DNA of 64,000 nucleotides from Streptomyces lanatus (GCF_014655715.1 NZ_BNBM01000019.1:1-64000), one strand, 5' to 3'; counted from the stretch's first letter, positions 14,876 through 23,907 are shown. The notes: generated by a model from the letters alone, not told the origin. Made by a program: numbers and translations.

Positions 14876-16809
14876 ACGACCGTGCAGGCCGCCGCCGCGC
14901 CCGTCGACTCGCGATAGGTACGGCGGTGGTACTCGCGCTGGCCGGAATGAACGGGCCGTGGCTCTATCGCGTCGGCACCGAGAAATACCACCAGTACCAG
15001 ATCAACAGACCCGAGTACAAAGCCGAGAACGGCAAGTGGGAGATCGTCGATTTCCCCGAGGAGTACCGCCTGAACACCATTCACGCGGCGCTCCTGCACA
15101 CCGGCAAGGTGCTGTTGATCGCGGGTTCGGGCAACAATCAGGACAACTTCGACGCGAAGAAGTACGACACCCGGATCTGGGACCCGGTCAAGGGCACGAT
15201 CAAGAAGGTGCCGACGCCGAACGACCTGTTCTGCACGGGCCACACCCAGCTGTCCAACGGCAATCTGCTGATCGCGGGCGGCACCAAGCGGTACGAGAAG
15301 CTCAAGGGTGACGTCACCAAGGCCGGCGGCCTGATGATCGTCCACAACGAGAATCCGGACGAGCCGATCACGCTGCCCGCGGGCACCAAGTTCACCGGCA
15401 AGGAGAACGGCAAGACGTTCGTCTCCAAGGACCCGGTGCTGGTGCCGCGCGCGAAGAAGGTCTTCGACAAGGCGACCGGCAAGTTCCTGCGCAACGACCC
15501 CGGTCTCGGCCGTATCTATGTCGAGGCGCAGAAGAAGGGCGCCAAGTACCAGACCGGCACCCAGGACAATTACCGGATTCAGGGGCTGTCCGGTGCCGAC
15601 GCGCGTAACACGTACGGCATCGCGCAGAAGATCGCCCTCGACAAGAAGGACTTCCAGGGCATCCGGGACGCCTATGAATTCGACCCGGTCGCCGAGAAGT
15701 ACATCAAGGTCGACCCGATGCACGAGGCCCGCTGGTATCCGACGCTCACCACCCTGAGCGACGGCAAGATCCTCAGCGTCTCCGGCCTCGACGACATCGG
15801 CCAGCTGGTGCCGGGCAAGAACGAGGTGTACGACCCGAAGACCAAGAAGTGGACGTACCTGCAGAAGACCATGCAGTTCCCGACGTATCCGGCGCTGTTC
15901 CCGCTGGAGAACGGGAAGATCTTCTACTCGGGTTCGAACGCGGGCTACGGGCCGGACAACGTGGGCCGCGACCCGGGCATCTGGGACGTGGACACCAACA
16001 AGTTCAGCAAGCTGAAGGGTCTGAGCGACCCCAAGCTGATGGAGACCTCGGGCACGGTGCTGCTGCCGCCGGCGCAGGACGAGAAGTACATGGTGATCGG
16101 CGGCGGTGGCGTCGGCGAGTCCAAGGAGTCCAGCGAGAAGACGCGCATCATCGATCTGAAGGAGGACGACCCGAAGTTCGTGGACGGGCCGTCGCTGGAG
16201 AAGGGCACGCGGTATCCGCAGGCCTCGGTGCTGCCGGACGACTCCGTGCTGGTGTCGGGTGGTTCCGAGGACTACCGCGGGCGCGGTGACTCCAACATCC
16301 TTCAGGCGCACCTGTATCACCGGGAGGACAACACCCTCGACCGGGTCGCCGATCCGCTGGTGGGCCGTAACTACCACTCGGGGTCGATCCTGCTGCCCGA
16401 CGGGCGGGTGATGTTCTTCGGCTCCGACTCGCTCTACGCCGACAAGGCCAACACCAAGCCGGGCAAGTTCGAGCAGCGGATCGAGATCTATACGCCGCCT
16501 TATCTGTACCGGGACGCCCAGCCGTCGCTCTCGGGCGGGCCGCAGACCATCAAGCGGGGCGGTAGCGGCACGTTCACCTCGCAGCACGCGTCGTCCATCC
16601 AGAACGTGCGGCTGATCCGGCCGAGTGCGTCGACGCATGTCACGGATGTGGATCAGCGGTCGGTGAAGCTGGACTTCAAGAAGGCCGGGGACAAGATCAC
16701 GGTGGATGTGCCGACGAATCGGAATCTGGTTCCGTCGGGGTGGTACATGCTGTTCGTGATGGATGACCAGGGGACGCCCAGCAAGGCGCAGTGGGTGAAG
16801 GTGCCGTAG
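14872..16809 (+). CDS. glxA: copper radical oxidase GlxA (galactose oxidase-like)
   Basis: 645-residue oxidase with an N-terminal membrane anchor (about 12-32), a Kelch-type seven-bladed propeller and a C-terminal DUF1929 domain. All cofactor residues known in S. lividans GlxA are present: Cys121 (LFCTGHT) and Tyr289 for the Tyr-Cys crosslink, Trp288 beside it (HEARWYP), axial Tyr501 and His502 (RNYHSGS), and His589 (PSASTHVTD). It oxidises a terminal group of the CslA glycan and produces hydrogen peroxide, acting outside the membrane. It overlaps cslA by four bases. A 16-bp terminator follows the stop. No anomaly seen. Confidence 0.96.
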   Translation: MNDRAGRRRARRLAIGTAVVLALAGMNGPWLYRVGTEKYHQYQINRPEYKAENGKWEIVDFPEEYRLNTIHAALLHTGKVLLIAGSGNNQDNFDAKKYDTRIWDPVKGTIKKVPTPNDLFCTGHTQLSNGNLLIAGGTKRYEKLKGDVTKAGGLMIVHNENPDEPITLPAGTKFTGKENGKTFVSKDPVLVPRAKKVFDKATGKFLRNDPGLGRIYVEAQKKGAKYQTGTQDNYRIQGLSGADARNTYGIAQKIALDKKDFQGIRDAYEFDPVAEKYIKVDPMHEARWYPTLTTLSDGKILSVSGLDDIGQLVPGKNEVYDPKTKKWTYLQKTMQFPTYPALFPLENGKIFYSGSNAGYGPDNVGRDPGIWDVDTNKFSKLKGLSDPKLMETSGTVLLPPAQDEKYMVIGGGGVGESKESSEKTRIIDLKEDDPKFVDGPSLEKGTRYPQASVLPDDSVLVSGGSEDYRGRGDSNILQAHLYHREDNTLDRVADPLVGRNYHSGSILLPDGRVMFFGSDSLYADKANTKPGKFEQRIEIYTPPYLYRDAQPSLSGGPQTIKRGGSGTFTSQHASSIQNVRLIRPSASTHVTDVDQRSVKLDFKKAGDKITVDVPTNRNLVPSGWYMLFVMDDQGTPSKAQWVKVP

Positions 16810-16819
16810 CCGACAAACA

Positions 16820-16856
16820 CTTGGGGGCGCCCTCCTTCGCGGAGGGCGCCCCCAAG
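16820..16856. terminator. bidirectional terminator between glxA and the GH6 gene
   Basis: A perfect 16-bp stem: CTTGGGGGCGCCCTCC at 16820-16835 pairs with its complement at 16841-16856 around the loop TTCGC. It separates the convergent glxA and GH6 genes and can serve both strands. Confidence 0.9.
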
Positions 16857-16863
16857 CTGTGGG

Positions 16864-17892
16864 CTACTTGGTCGCTTGCGCCAGCTTCAAGGCGTACTCC
16901 GCCCACCACTGGCCCGCCTTCGGGCCGCCCTTGCACTCGCCGTCCGACTCTCCCGGGCGCTTGACCCAGACGTACGCGTCGACCAGCGGGTCGGATGTCT
17001 TCGTCGTCGGGGACTCGCCCAGTGCGCGGCCGGGCGGGTTGCACCAGCGTTCGTCGGGGTCGCCCTCGGCGTAGGGGCCGTTGCCGTTGCGGCTGGTGTC
17101 GATCACGAAGGGCTTGTTGCCCACCTTGGTGGAGAGCTGTTTGCCGTACGCGATCGAGTCCTTGGTCGTGTAGAAGTTGGAGACATTGACCGAGAAGCCG
17201 TCGGCCTGGTCGATGCCCGCCCACTTCAGGGGCTCGAAGATCTGGTCGGGATGGCCCCAGCCGGCGTTGCCCGCGTCCACGTAGACCTTGGTGTTCTTCA
17301 GGGACTTGAGCTTGCCGATGGCGCCCTTGAGGAGGTCGTAGCGCTCCTCGTGGAACTCGTCCGGGGTGCAGCCGTCCACCAGGTGCAGCAGGGCGTCCGG
17401 CTCCAGGATCACCGTCGCGGCGCGGTCCTCGATGCCCTTGGCCACGCCGTCGATCCAGGTCCGGTAGGCGTTGCCGTCGGCGGCGCCGCCCTGGGAGTAC
17501 TGGCCGCAGTCGCGGTGCGGGATGTTGTAGAGGACCAGCAGGGCGGTACGGCCCGCCTTGTCGGCGGCCTCCGTGTAGCCGCGGGCCTCGTCCTCCGGGT
17601 TCTCCGGGCCGATCCACTCGCCGGTCGGCTGCTGCGCTATCTTGCGGATCTCCTCGGCGTCCTCCTTCTTGCCGTCCTTGATGTAGTCGGCCACCTGCTG
17701 GGCCGCGTTCCCGTCCGGGTTCACCCAGAACGGGTCGGTGCCCTTTGGCTGTTGGGTGATCCCGGCGCCGGCGTTGTCGTCCGGTTCGTCTCCGTCCCCG
17801 GAGGAACAGCCCGCGATCAGTAGTGCCGCCCCCAGCAGCATCGCGGACGTCCGCGCGCGAGCGCCCCTCCAGGCCCCCCTCTTCAGGTACAT
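16864..17892 (-). CDS. cslZ: GH6 endoglucanase lipoprotein (CslZ-like)
   Basis: 342-residue glycoside hydrolase family 6 protein, exported and lipid-anchored: the signal helix ends at LLIAGC with Cys29. The GH6 domain covers about 50-340 and shows NIPHRDCGQYSQGG (conserved Asp/Cys acid region), ILEPDALLHL, DAGNAGWGHP and DTSRNGNGP. It should hydrolyse beta-1,4-glucan on the outer face of the membrane and is predicted to process the CslA product, as proposed for CslZ in streptomycetes. Compared with secreted cellulases it lacks a carbohydrate-binding module. The ATG at 17892 follows GGGGGAG. It is convergent with glxA. The symbol follows the S. coelicolor cluster naming. Confidence 0.88.
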   Translation of the reverse strand: MYLKRGAWRGARARTSAMLLGAALLIAGCSSGDGDEPDDNAGAGITQQPKGTDPFWVNPDGNAAQQVADYIKDGKKEDAEEIRKIAQQPTGEWIGPENPEDEARGYTEAADKAGRTALLVLYNIPHRDCGQYSQGGAADGNAYRTWIDGVAKGIEDRAATVILEPDALLHLVDGCTPDEFHEERYDLLKGAIGKLKSLKNTKVYVDAGNAGWGHPDQIFEPLKWAGIDQADGFSVNVSNFYTTKDSIAYGKQLSTKVGNKPFVIDTSRNGNGPYAEGDPDERWCNPPGRALGESPTTKTSDPLVDAYVWVKRPGESDGECKGGPKAGQWWAEYALKLAQATK

Positions 17893-18063
17893 CCAGCTCC
17901 CCCTCGGGTGCTTTGTTCCAAGGCTCAATCCTGACATACGTGTCGTGGGGCACACGAGGTCGCCGAGCCTTGTCGGAGACCTGTTACAGCCACTGTGATG
18001 GCCCTTGAACGCACAGGCACGAACACAGGGGAACAGGGGAGCAGGGGAAGGGAAGGTGCCGCC

Positions 18064-18810
18064 ATGCACCAGTCCGAACGGGAGATCCGGCTGGCCGAAG
18101 CACTGGTGGAGTCGGCGGACACGCTCGTCGAGGGGTTCGAGGCCGTGCACCACTTATCGCGCGTCGCCGGGCGCTGTGCGCGGTTACTCGCGGCGCGTTC
18201 CGCCGGGTTCATGCTGATCGACGGCGGCCGGGCGGTGTCACTCGCGGCCGACGGGGAGGTCGCGCTGGAGCTGCTGGCGGCCCAGCACGACGATGGGCCC
18301 TGTCTGGACTGCTACGGCTCCGGCCGGCCGGTGCCGCCGGTCGCGATCGGGGCGGCGCGGGAGGCGATGCGCTGGCCCGAGTTCACCGAGCGGGCCCTCG
18401 CCCACGACATCGCCACCACCTACGCCGTCCCGCTGCGCCGGCGGGAGCGGATGCTGGGCGCGCTCAACGTCTTCGGCCCCGCCGACGAGGGGACGCTGCG
18501 GCTGGCCCAGCTCATCGCGGACTGCGCGGCCCTCGGTCTGGAGAACAACAGCACATACGCGCAGTGCCGCACGCTCGCCGGTCAGTTGCAGCAGGCGCTG
18601 TCCAGCAGGGTGCGGATCGAGCAGGCCAAGGGCATGCTCGCCGAGCGCTGGAACACCCCCGCCGACCATGCCTTCGTGGCGCTGCGGCAGTACGCGCGCC
18701 GCCATCAGCTGCCGCTGGACCAGGTAGCGCGGGCGGTGATCGACCGGGTCGCGGACGACGCCGCGCTGCGCCGGGAGGCGGACCGGGCGGACGGCGAGGG
18801 GCTCGCCTAG
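18064..18810 (+). CDS. GAF-ANTAR domain RNA-binding antiterminator
   Basis: 248-residue cytoplasmic regulator. Residues about 15-165 form a GAF-like sensor domain with GPCLDCYGSGRPV, and the last ~60 residues are an ANTAR domain with the conserved SRVRIEQAKGMLAERWN motif, which binds paired hairpins in nascent RNA to prevent termination. The start is the ATG at 18064, after GGGAAGG. It is divergent from the GH6 gene across 171 bases. Targets are not evident here. The effector of the GAF domain is unknown; the Cys pair might hold a metal or sense redox state, but that is speculation. Confidence 0.85.
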   Translation: MHQSEREIRLAEALVESADTLVEGFEAVHHLSRVAGRCARLLAARSAGFMLIDGGRAVSLAADGEVALELLAAQHDDGPCLDCYGSGRPVPPVAIGAAREAMRWPEFTERALAHDIATTYAVPLRRRERMLGALNVFGPADEGTLRLAQLIADCAALGLENNSTYAQCRTLAGQLQQALSSRVRIEQAKGMLAERWNTPADHAFVALRQYARRHQLPLDQVARAVIDRVADDAALRREADRADGEGLA

Positions 18811-19039
18811 CGGCCTTGCTTCCCGCTCCCCTAGGCCCCGGCCGCCTTCCGTTCTAGAGTCGTCCCCGGACGACCCCAGCCCCCGGTCGGACCGATCCCA
18901 CTGGGTCACACAAACCTCCCGCGCCGGACGCCGGGTTACTCCCGCAGCCCGCGCGCCCGCGGTCGAGGATCTGCCCGGTCGGCGGCCCCGGGGGGAGCGG
19001 GCCGTCGCCGGGCAGGTGGGACCGCCCGAGCCACAGCCC

Positions 19040-19708
19040 TTACAGCCCCGTGCCGGTGAGATACGCCGAGACGATCACGTTCGCCGTATAGCCGCGGGTC
19101 GCCGGGTCGAAGGTGCCGGCGCAGGTGATCAGGCGCAGTTCGGCGCGGCCGGGGCGGTGGGTTCCGTAGGCCCGGTGGGCGTCGAAGTGGTCGCGGGTGA
19201 CGAGCCGGACGTCGTCGACGGTGAACTCGGCGACCCTGCCGTCGTCGCGCAGTACCCGCACCGTGGCGCCCGGCCGCAGTGCGCGCAGCCGGTGGAAGAC
19301 GGCCGGCCGGGTCTCGGTGTCGAGGTGCCCCACCATCAGCGCGGCCCCGGCCGCTCCCGGTCTCACCCCGGCCGCGTACCAGCCGACGGCGTCGGCCTGC
19401 CGGTAGGGCGGCGGGTCGATCGCGCCGTACGGGTCGAGGCCGCGGGCGACGACCGGTGCCCGCAGATCGAGGGCGGGGATGTCGAGGCGTTGCGGCAGGG
19501 CGTCGCCGCCCAGGGGCCGTGCGGCGGGCGGAAGGCGGAGCGACGCGGGGCGTCCGACCGCGGCGACGTCGCCGGAGACGGGGGCGGGCAGGGTCTGCCG
19601 TACGTCGGTGACCTCTCTCCCCCACAGCCACAGCCCGAGCAGCAGCACGGTCCAGGCGAGGCCCATGAGGAGGCGGCCGGTGCGGGTGGGGTGCTCGTGC
19701 TCGGCCAT
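19040..19708 (-). CDS. class F sortase
   Basis: 222-residue transpeptidase anchored by an N-terminal membrane helix (about 12-30). The sortase barrel has the catalytic triad His128 (VGHLDT), Cys196 (LITCAGTFD) and Arg205 (TRGYTANV). The TCAGTF arrangement and lack of a C-terminal membrane helix are those of actinobacterial class F enzymes, whose substrates are poorly known. It starts two bases after the stop of the gene at 19711-20265, so the pair is translationally coupled and that protein is the obvious candidate substrate or partner. The signal ends with no extra domain. Confidence 0.88.
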   Translation of the reverse strand: MAEHEHPTRTGRLLMGLAWTVLLLGLWLWGREVTDVRQTLPAPVSGDVAAVGRPASLRLPPAARPLGGDALPQRLDIPALDLRAPVVARGLDPYGAIDPPPYRQADAVGWYAAGVRPGAAGAALMVGHLDTETRPAVFHRLRALRPGATVRVLRDDGRVAEFTVDDVRLVTRDHFDAHRAYGTHRPGRAELRLITCAGTFDPATRGYTANVIVSAYLTGTGL

Positions 19709-19710
19709 GG

Positions 19711-20265
19711 TCAGCGTGGGCGCCGGGATCTGCGGGCGCTGCGCAGGGCGACTGCGGTGGCGGCGACGCCGGCGAGGACCAGCCCGGTCACGGTGTGCGC
19801 GGTGCCGGGTCCGGCCGCGCGGGCGTCCACCATGGCGAGGTGCGCGGTGCCACCGCCGCCGGCTAGGACGAGGGCCGTCGGGGAGGCGGGGGCCGAGGGC
19901 TGGGAGCCGTGCCGTACGGGCTGTCCGGCGCCTTTGCCCACGACGGTGAGGGTGCCGGTGCGGGAGGCCTCACCGCAGGTGACCTTCACGTCGTACCGGC
20001 CCGCCTTGACCGTGGAGCGGACGCGGCTCTCGCCGACGAGTTCACCCTCGGCGGTGACGGTCAGGTGGGCGTCGGAGACGAGGGCCGGGGACGTGGCCGT
20101 GGCGGTTCTCTCCGGGCATCCGCTGACCCGCAGCGTGATGTCGCCGCCCGGATAGGGGGACGGCGGACTGTGCGAGACACCCCCGTCCGCAGCGTGTGCC
20201 GCCGGGCTGACGGCGACCGCCCCCAGGGCGGCGATCGCACAGAGAGTGACCCGCAGTGATCCCAT
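19711..20265 (-). CDS. secreted, C-terminally anchored partner of class F sortase
   Basis: 184-residue exported protein of unknown function. A signal peptide occupies about 1-26 (cleavage near HAADGG), and an Ig-like beta domain spans about 30-110 with two cysteines (VSGCPERT and VKVTCGEAS) that may form a disulfide. A Pro/Ser linker follows, then a C-terminal hydrophobic segment (about 155-175) with a basic tail RSARRSRRPR. Before the helix stands ARAAGPG instead of LPxTG or LAxTG, so any sorting signal is non-canonical. The ATG at 20265 follows GGAGGT. The coupling to the class F sortase supports a substrate role, which is an inference. Confidence 0.75.
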   Translation of the reverse strand: MGSLRVTLCAIAALGAVAVSPAAHAADGGVSHSPPSPYPGGDITLRVSGCPERTATATSPALVSDAHLTVTAEGELVGESRVRSTVKAGRYDVKVTCGEASRTGTLTVVGKGAGQPVRHGSQPSAPASPTALVLAGGGGTAHLAMVDARAAGPGTAHTVTGLVLAGVAATAVALRSARRSRRPR

Positions 20266-20304
20266 CGTGAACCTCCAGATACCTGGAGGCTCCCCCTGTG
20301 GCAA

Positions 20305-20329
20305 GGGCCCCGCATCCTCAGCGGGGCCC
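20305..20329. terminator. terminator hairpin after the HAD phosphatase gene
   Basis: GGGCCCCGC at 20305-20313 pairs with GCGGGGCCC at 20321-20329 around loop ATCCTCA. It lies between the stop of the HAD gene and the start of the sortase partner on the same strand, so it probably ends HAD transcription. Confidence 0.65.
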
Positions 20330-20346
20330 GCACTGCTCCGTTTGGG

Positions 20347-21126
20347 TCACACCCGCTCGACGAGGTCCGCGATGGAGTCCAGGATCTTGGACGGCCGGTA
20401 CGGGAAGTTCTCGACCTGCTCGGGCCGGGTCAGCCCGGTGAGCACCAGGAAGGTCTGCATGCCGGCCTCGATGCCGGCCAGCACGTCGGTGTCCATACGG
20501 TCGCCGATCATGGCGCTGGTCTCGGAGTGGGCGCCGATGGCGTTCAGGCCGGTGCGCATCATCAGCGGGTTGGGCTTGCCCGCGAAGTACGGCTTCTTGC
20601 CGGTGGCCTTGGTGATCAGCGCGGCGACGGCGCCGGTCGCGGGCAGCGGGCCCTCGGTGGAGGGGCCCGTCTCGTCGGGGTTGGTGCAGATGAAGCGGGC
20701 GCCGCCGTTGATGAGGCGGACCGCCTTGGTCATGGCCTCGAAGGAGTAGGTGCGGGTCTCGCCGAGGACGACGTAGTCCGGGTCGTGGTCGGTGAGGATG
20801 TACCCGATGTCGTGCAGCGCGGTGGTCAGGCCCGCCTCGCCGATGACGTACGCGGAGCCGCCGGGCCGCTGGTCGTCCAGGAACTGGGCGGTGGCGAGGG
20901 CCGAGGTCCAGATGTTCTCGATGGGCACGTCCAGGCCCATGCGGTTCAGCCGGGCCTGCAGGTCGCGCGGGGTGTAGATCGAGTTGTTGGTGAGCACGAG
21001 GAAGGGCTTGCCGGACTCGCGCAGCTTCTTGATGAAGGCGTCGGCGCCGGGGATCGGTACGCCCTCGTGGATGAGGACACCGTCCATGTCGGTGAGCCAG
21101 GACTCGATGGGCTTGCGGTCTGCCAT
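20347..21126 (-). CDS. HAD-IIA family sugar/nucleotide phosphatase (NagD-like)
   Basis: 259-residue cytoplasmic hydrolase. HAD motif I is DMDGVL at about residue 14, motif II LTNNS at about 46, motif III GKPNPLM at about 180 and motif IV GDRMDTD at about 208, so all catalytic residues are present. The C2-type cap between motifs II and III is of the NagD/PGP type, which dephosphorylates sugar phosphates, nucleotides or 2-phosphoglycolate. AGGAG precedes the ATG. It stands alone between the phosphodiesterase and the sortase pair, so context does not identify a substrate. Confidence 0.85.
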   Translation of the reverse strand: MADRKPIESWLTDMDGVLIHEGVPIPGADAFIKKLRESGKPFLVLTNNSIYTPRDLQARLNRMGLDVPIENIWTSALATAQFLDDQRPGGSAYVIGEAGLTTALHDIGYILTDHDPDYVVLGETRTYSFEAMTKAVRLINGGARFICTNPDETGPSTEGPLPATGAVAALITKATGKKPYFAGKPNPLMMRTGLNAIGAHSETSAMIGDRMDTDVLAGIEAGMQTFLVLTGLTRPEQVENFPYRPSKILDSIADLVERV

Positions 21127-21209
21127 GGTGCTGTGACTCTCCTGGCCTGCGTGCGGGATGGGCGAGCTGGGGGCGCCGGAACCACGCCGTACCGACGCCC
21201 CCAGGGTAA

Positions 21210-22742
21210 TCAGGACCGGCTGATCCTGACCCCGTCGATCACCCAGTACCAGTTGTTGGACCCGGTGTAGCGGAACCGGAAGTTAACGCTGGAGGCCCCG
21301 ACGGGCACGTCGACGGTCACCGACTGGGGCTGGGAGACGACGTCGGAGGTGTAGCTCCGGACGAGGGTCGGGTTGCCGCCGTTGAAGGAGACGAGGATCT
21401 GGGCCTGCTGGGAGCCCTCCTGGCGGTAGAGGGTGGTGAAGTCCAGCCGCGCCTTGCTGCTCCCGGTGACGTCGTACGCGGGCGTCACCAGTATCGAGTC
21501 GTACGTTCCCGAGAAGTTCTTGTCCGCCCATTCGTCCGAGTCGGCGACCGCGAAGACGCCGCGGGCGCGGACGTTGAGCTCACGCCACTGGTCGCGCTGG
21601 GTGCGGGACCAGAACTCGTCGGTGACGAAGGCCCAGCCGCGCCATTCGGCGATCCCGCCGGTGCCCATGGCGTTGTTGATGACGGACCAGCCGCTGGGCG
21701 GGGTGTGGGTGAAGCCGCGGACGGTCGAGGGGATGCCGGTCTCGTCGGTGCGGGTGGAGAGGGTGAGTGCGTCGAAGGGGTCGGTGGACCGCTCCTGCAC
21801 CGGCTTGCCGTCCAGGCCCCAGGCCGGGTCGACGGGCACGCCCAGCTGCTTGAAGACGGTCGGTACGACATCCACCAGCCGGGTGTCGATCGGCCGGGCC
21901 CCCGCGGCGATGCCGGGCCCGGTGGCGAGGATGAAGGTACGCCGCTCCTCGATCGCCGAACCGCCGTGTCCGCCCACGTCGAGGTGCCCGTGGTCGGTGG
22001 CGACGATGACCGTCCAGCGCTCGGTGGCATAGGACGGCCGCGCCTTGATCGCGGCGCGGAGCCGGCCGACGTAGGTGTCCTGTACGGCGATCTGGTCGAG
22101 GTAGGCCTGGCTGCCCGCGCCCTGGTTGTGGCCGACGATGTCGGACTGGCCGAAGTAGACGAACAGGACGTCCGGGTTCTGGCCGCTGATGATCGCCTCC
22201 GCCTCGCCGGCGATGGTGGCGTCGTGCCCGGTGTAGCCGTCGCGGTCGCCGTCGAGGACCAGCTTGGCGTCGGCGCCGGGGGTGACGGTGCCCTGGGCGT
22301 CCAGGGGTTTCCAGTCGACGGCGGCGTAGGTGGACAGGGCGGGGCGGACCTGGGCGAGGCGGGCGAGGAAGCCGGGGTACTGGTCGTACTTCTTGCCGGC
22401 GAAGGTGTTGTCCTTCACGCCGTGCTTGTCGGGCCAGACGCCGGTGGAGATGGTGGACCAGCCGGGCCCTGACGAGGTGGCGGCCATCGGGGACGCGTAC
22501 AGCAGCGAGGTGCCATACGTCCCCTCGCTCATCATGGCCTTCAGGTGCGGGGCGTTCGCCGCGTCGATGCGGTCGTGGCGCAGGCCGTCCATGCCGATGA
22601 CGAGCACCTTGTCCTTGCTGGTGCCGTTCGGGAGCGTGGGGACGGCGTGCGCCTGGGAGGCGGCGGCGGTGCCGAGGGCGAGGGTGGCGGCGGTCGCGGC
22701 GGTGGTGGAGAGGACGGTGCGGCGGGACAGGTGTGACGTCAC
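21210..22742 (-). CDS. Tat-exported type I phosphodiesterase/alkaline phosphatase-superfamily protein
   Basis: 510-residue exported hydrolase. A twin-arginine signal LSRRTVLS leads the protein, cleaved near SQAHA. The metal-binding core spans about 42-290: VLVIGMDGLRHDRI with an Asp, the nucleophile region SGPGWSTISTGVWPDKHGV, YFGQSDIVGHN and VATDHGHLDVGGHGG. The C-terminal ~160 residues are a beta-rich domain, possibly carbohydrate- or surface-binding. The GTG start follows AGGAGG. It is 109 bases downstream of phnS on the same strand with a hairpin between, so it may be part of the phosphonate operon, releasing phosphonates or phosphate from extracellular esters. The substrate is not known. 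Confidence 0.8.
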   Translation of the reverse strand: MTSHLSRRTVLSTTAATAATLALGTAAASQAHAVPTLPNGTSKDKVLVIGMDGLRHDRIDAANAPHLKAMMSEGTYGTSLLYASPMAATSSGPGWSTISTGVWPDKHGVKDNTFAGKKYDQYPGFLARLAQVRPALSTYAAVDWKPLDAQGTVTPGADAKLVLDGDRDGYTGHDATIAGEAEAIISGQNPDVLFVYFGQSDIVGHNQGAGSQAYLDQIAVQDTYVGRLRAAIKARPSYATERWTVIVATDHGHLDVGGHGGSAIEERRTFILATGPGIAAGARPIDTRLVDVVPTVFKQLGVPVDPAWGLDGKPVQERSTDPFDALTLSTRTDETGIPSTVRGFTHTPPSGWSVINNAMGTGGIAEWRGWAFVTDEFWSRTQRDQWRELNVRARGVFAVADSDEWADKNFSGTYDSILVTPAYDVTGSSKARLDFTTLYRQEGSQQAQILVSFNGGNPTLVRSYTSDVVSQPQSVTVDVPVGASSVNFRFRYTGSNNWYWVIDGVRISRS

Positions 22743-22754
22743 GTGATCCTCCTA

Positions 22755-22778
22755 GGGGGCGCGCATGGCGACGCCCCC
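22755..22778 (-). terminator. hairpin between phnS and the phosphodiesterase gene
   Basis: GGGGGCG at 22755-22761 and CGCCCCC at 22772-22778 form a 7-bp stem with a 10-nt loop. On the coding strand the stem is followed directly by TAGGAGG, the ribosome binding site of the phosphodiesterase, so it may attenuate rather than fully terminate. Confidence 0.5.
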
Positions 22779-22851
22779 GGTGGTGGTGCCAGGGGCGTTG
22801 CAGGTGGGACTCTGGTGATATGGCCCTGGTTGATGGCCTCAAGGCGGCTGG

Positions 22852-23907
22852 TCAGCTGCCGGTGGCCGACTTCCAGGCGTCGACATACGTCGTGAGGTTC
22901 TTGTCGATGTCGTCCCAGTCGGGCTCGAAGACCTCGACGCCGTCCATGAGCTTGGCGAGCTCGATGGCGTTGGTGTCGGTGGCCTTGACGTCCTTGCGGG
23001 CGCTGAACCCGCCGCCGATCTCGCTCACTTGCCGCTGGGCGTCCTGGCTCAGCATGAAGTCGAGGAGCTTCTTGCCGTTCTCGGTGTGCGGGGCGTCGGT
23101 GACGACGCCGGCGGCGTAGGGCAGGGCGAAGGTGGTGGGCCTGCCGCCGTCCTTCGCGGGGAACCAGATGCCGAGGTTGGGCATGGTCTTGGACTGGGCG
23201 AAGTTCATCTGCACATCGCCGTTGGCGACCAGCAGCTCCCCCTTGTCGACCTTGGGGGCGAGCTTGCCGGTGGAGGCGGACGGGCCGACGTTGTTGGACT
23301 GGAGCTTGCCCAGGTAGTCCAGGGCGGGCTGCTTGCCGCCGAAGTCGTGCATGGCCTTGATGAGTACGGCGGTGCCGTCGCCGGCGACGCCCGGGGTGGA
23401 GTACTGGAGCTTGTTCTTGTACGACCCGTCGAGCAGCTGGTCCCAGGTAGTGGGCGCCTGCTTCAGCTCCCTCTTGTTGTAGACGAACCCGAAGTAGTTG
23501 TTGACGACCGACGTCCAGGTGGCGTCCGCGCCCTTGTCGGCGCCGCTGACCTGGTCGGATCCCTTCGGGGCGTACGTCTGGAGCAGGCCCTTGCCGTCGG
23601 CCTGCTGGATGAAGGGCGGGAGGGTGACGAGTACGTCGGCCTGCGGGTTGCGCTTCTCGCGGGCGGCGCGCTGCACCATCTCGCCGGAGCCGCCCTCGAC
23701 GTACTCGACCTTGATGCCGGTCTGCTTCTCGAAGTCCTTGAAGACGCGGTCGTACCAGCCGTCGCCGTTCTCGCCCTTGAGGCCGTCGGCGCTGTAGACG
23801 GTGACGACCTTCTCGTCGGAGGCGGCGGTGCCGGTGCCGCAGGCGGACAGTGCCGGGGCGGCGAGAAGGGAGAGGGCGACGGCGAGCTTGAGGGTGTTTC
23901 TGGGCAT
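22852..23907 (-). CDS. phnS: 2-aminoethylphosphonate-type ABC transporter substrate-binding protein
   Basis: 351-residue lipoprotein (lipobox LSACG, Cys23) with a family 1 solute-binding fold resembling iron and 2-aminoethylphosphonate receptors. Characteristic stretches are VVTVYSADGLKGENGDGWYD at the start of the mature domain, VEGGSGEMVQRA and YSTPGVAGDGTAVLI. Two permeases, an ATPase, a PhnX-like hydrolase and a flavin oxidoreductase follow upstream in the same operon, so phosphonate is the likely cargo rather than Fe(III). It has no obvious iron-ligand tyrosine pair that I can point to. Start chosen at the ATG 23907; the longer upstream frame is not coding. Confidence 0.82.
   Translation of the reverse strand: MPRNTLKLAVALSLLAAPALSACGTGTAASDEKVVTVYSADGLKGENGDGWYDRVFKDFEKQTGIKVEYVEGGSGEMVQRAAREKRNPQADVLVTLPPFIQQADGKGLLQTYAPKGSDQVSGADKGADATWTSVVNNYFGFVYNKRELKQAPTTWDQLLDGSYKNKLQYSTPGVAGDGTAVLIKAMHDFGGKQPALDYLGKLQSNNVGPSASTGKLAPKVDKGELLVANGDVQMNFAQSKTMPNLGIWFPAKDGGRPTTFALPYAAGVVTDAPHTENGKKLLDFMLSQDAQRQVSEIGGGFSARKDVKATDTNAIELAKLMDGVEVFEPDWDDIDKNLTTYVDAWKSATGS

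Noticed and set aside
14707..16638. 643-residue open frame antisense to glxA
   Set aside because: GlxA shows every expected catalytic residue on the other strand; the antisense frame has no motif.
18811..19039. small gene between the ANTAR and sortase genes
   Set aside because: Short open frames here lack a ribosome binding site and recognisable sequence.
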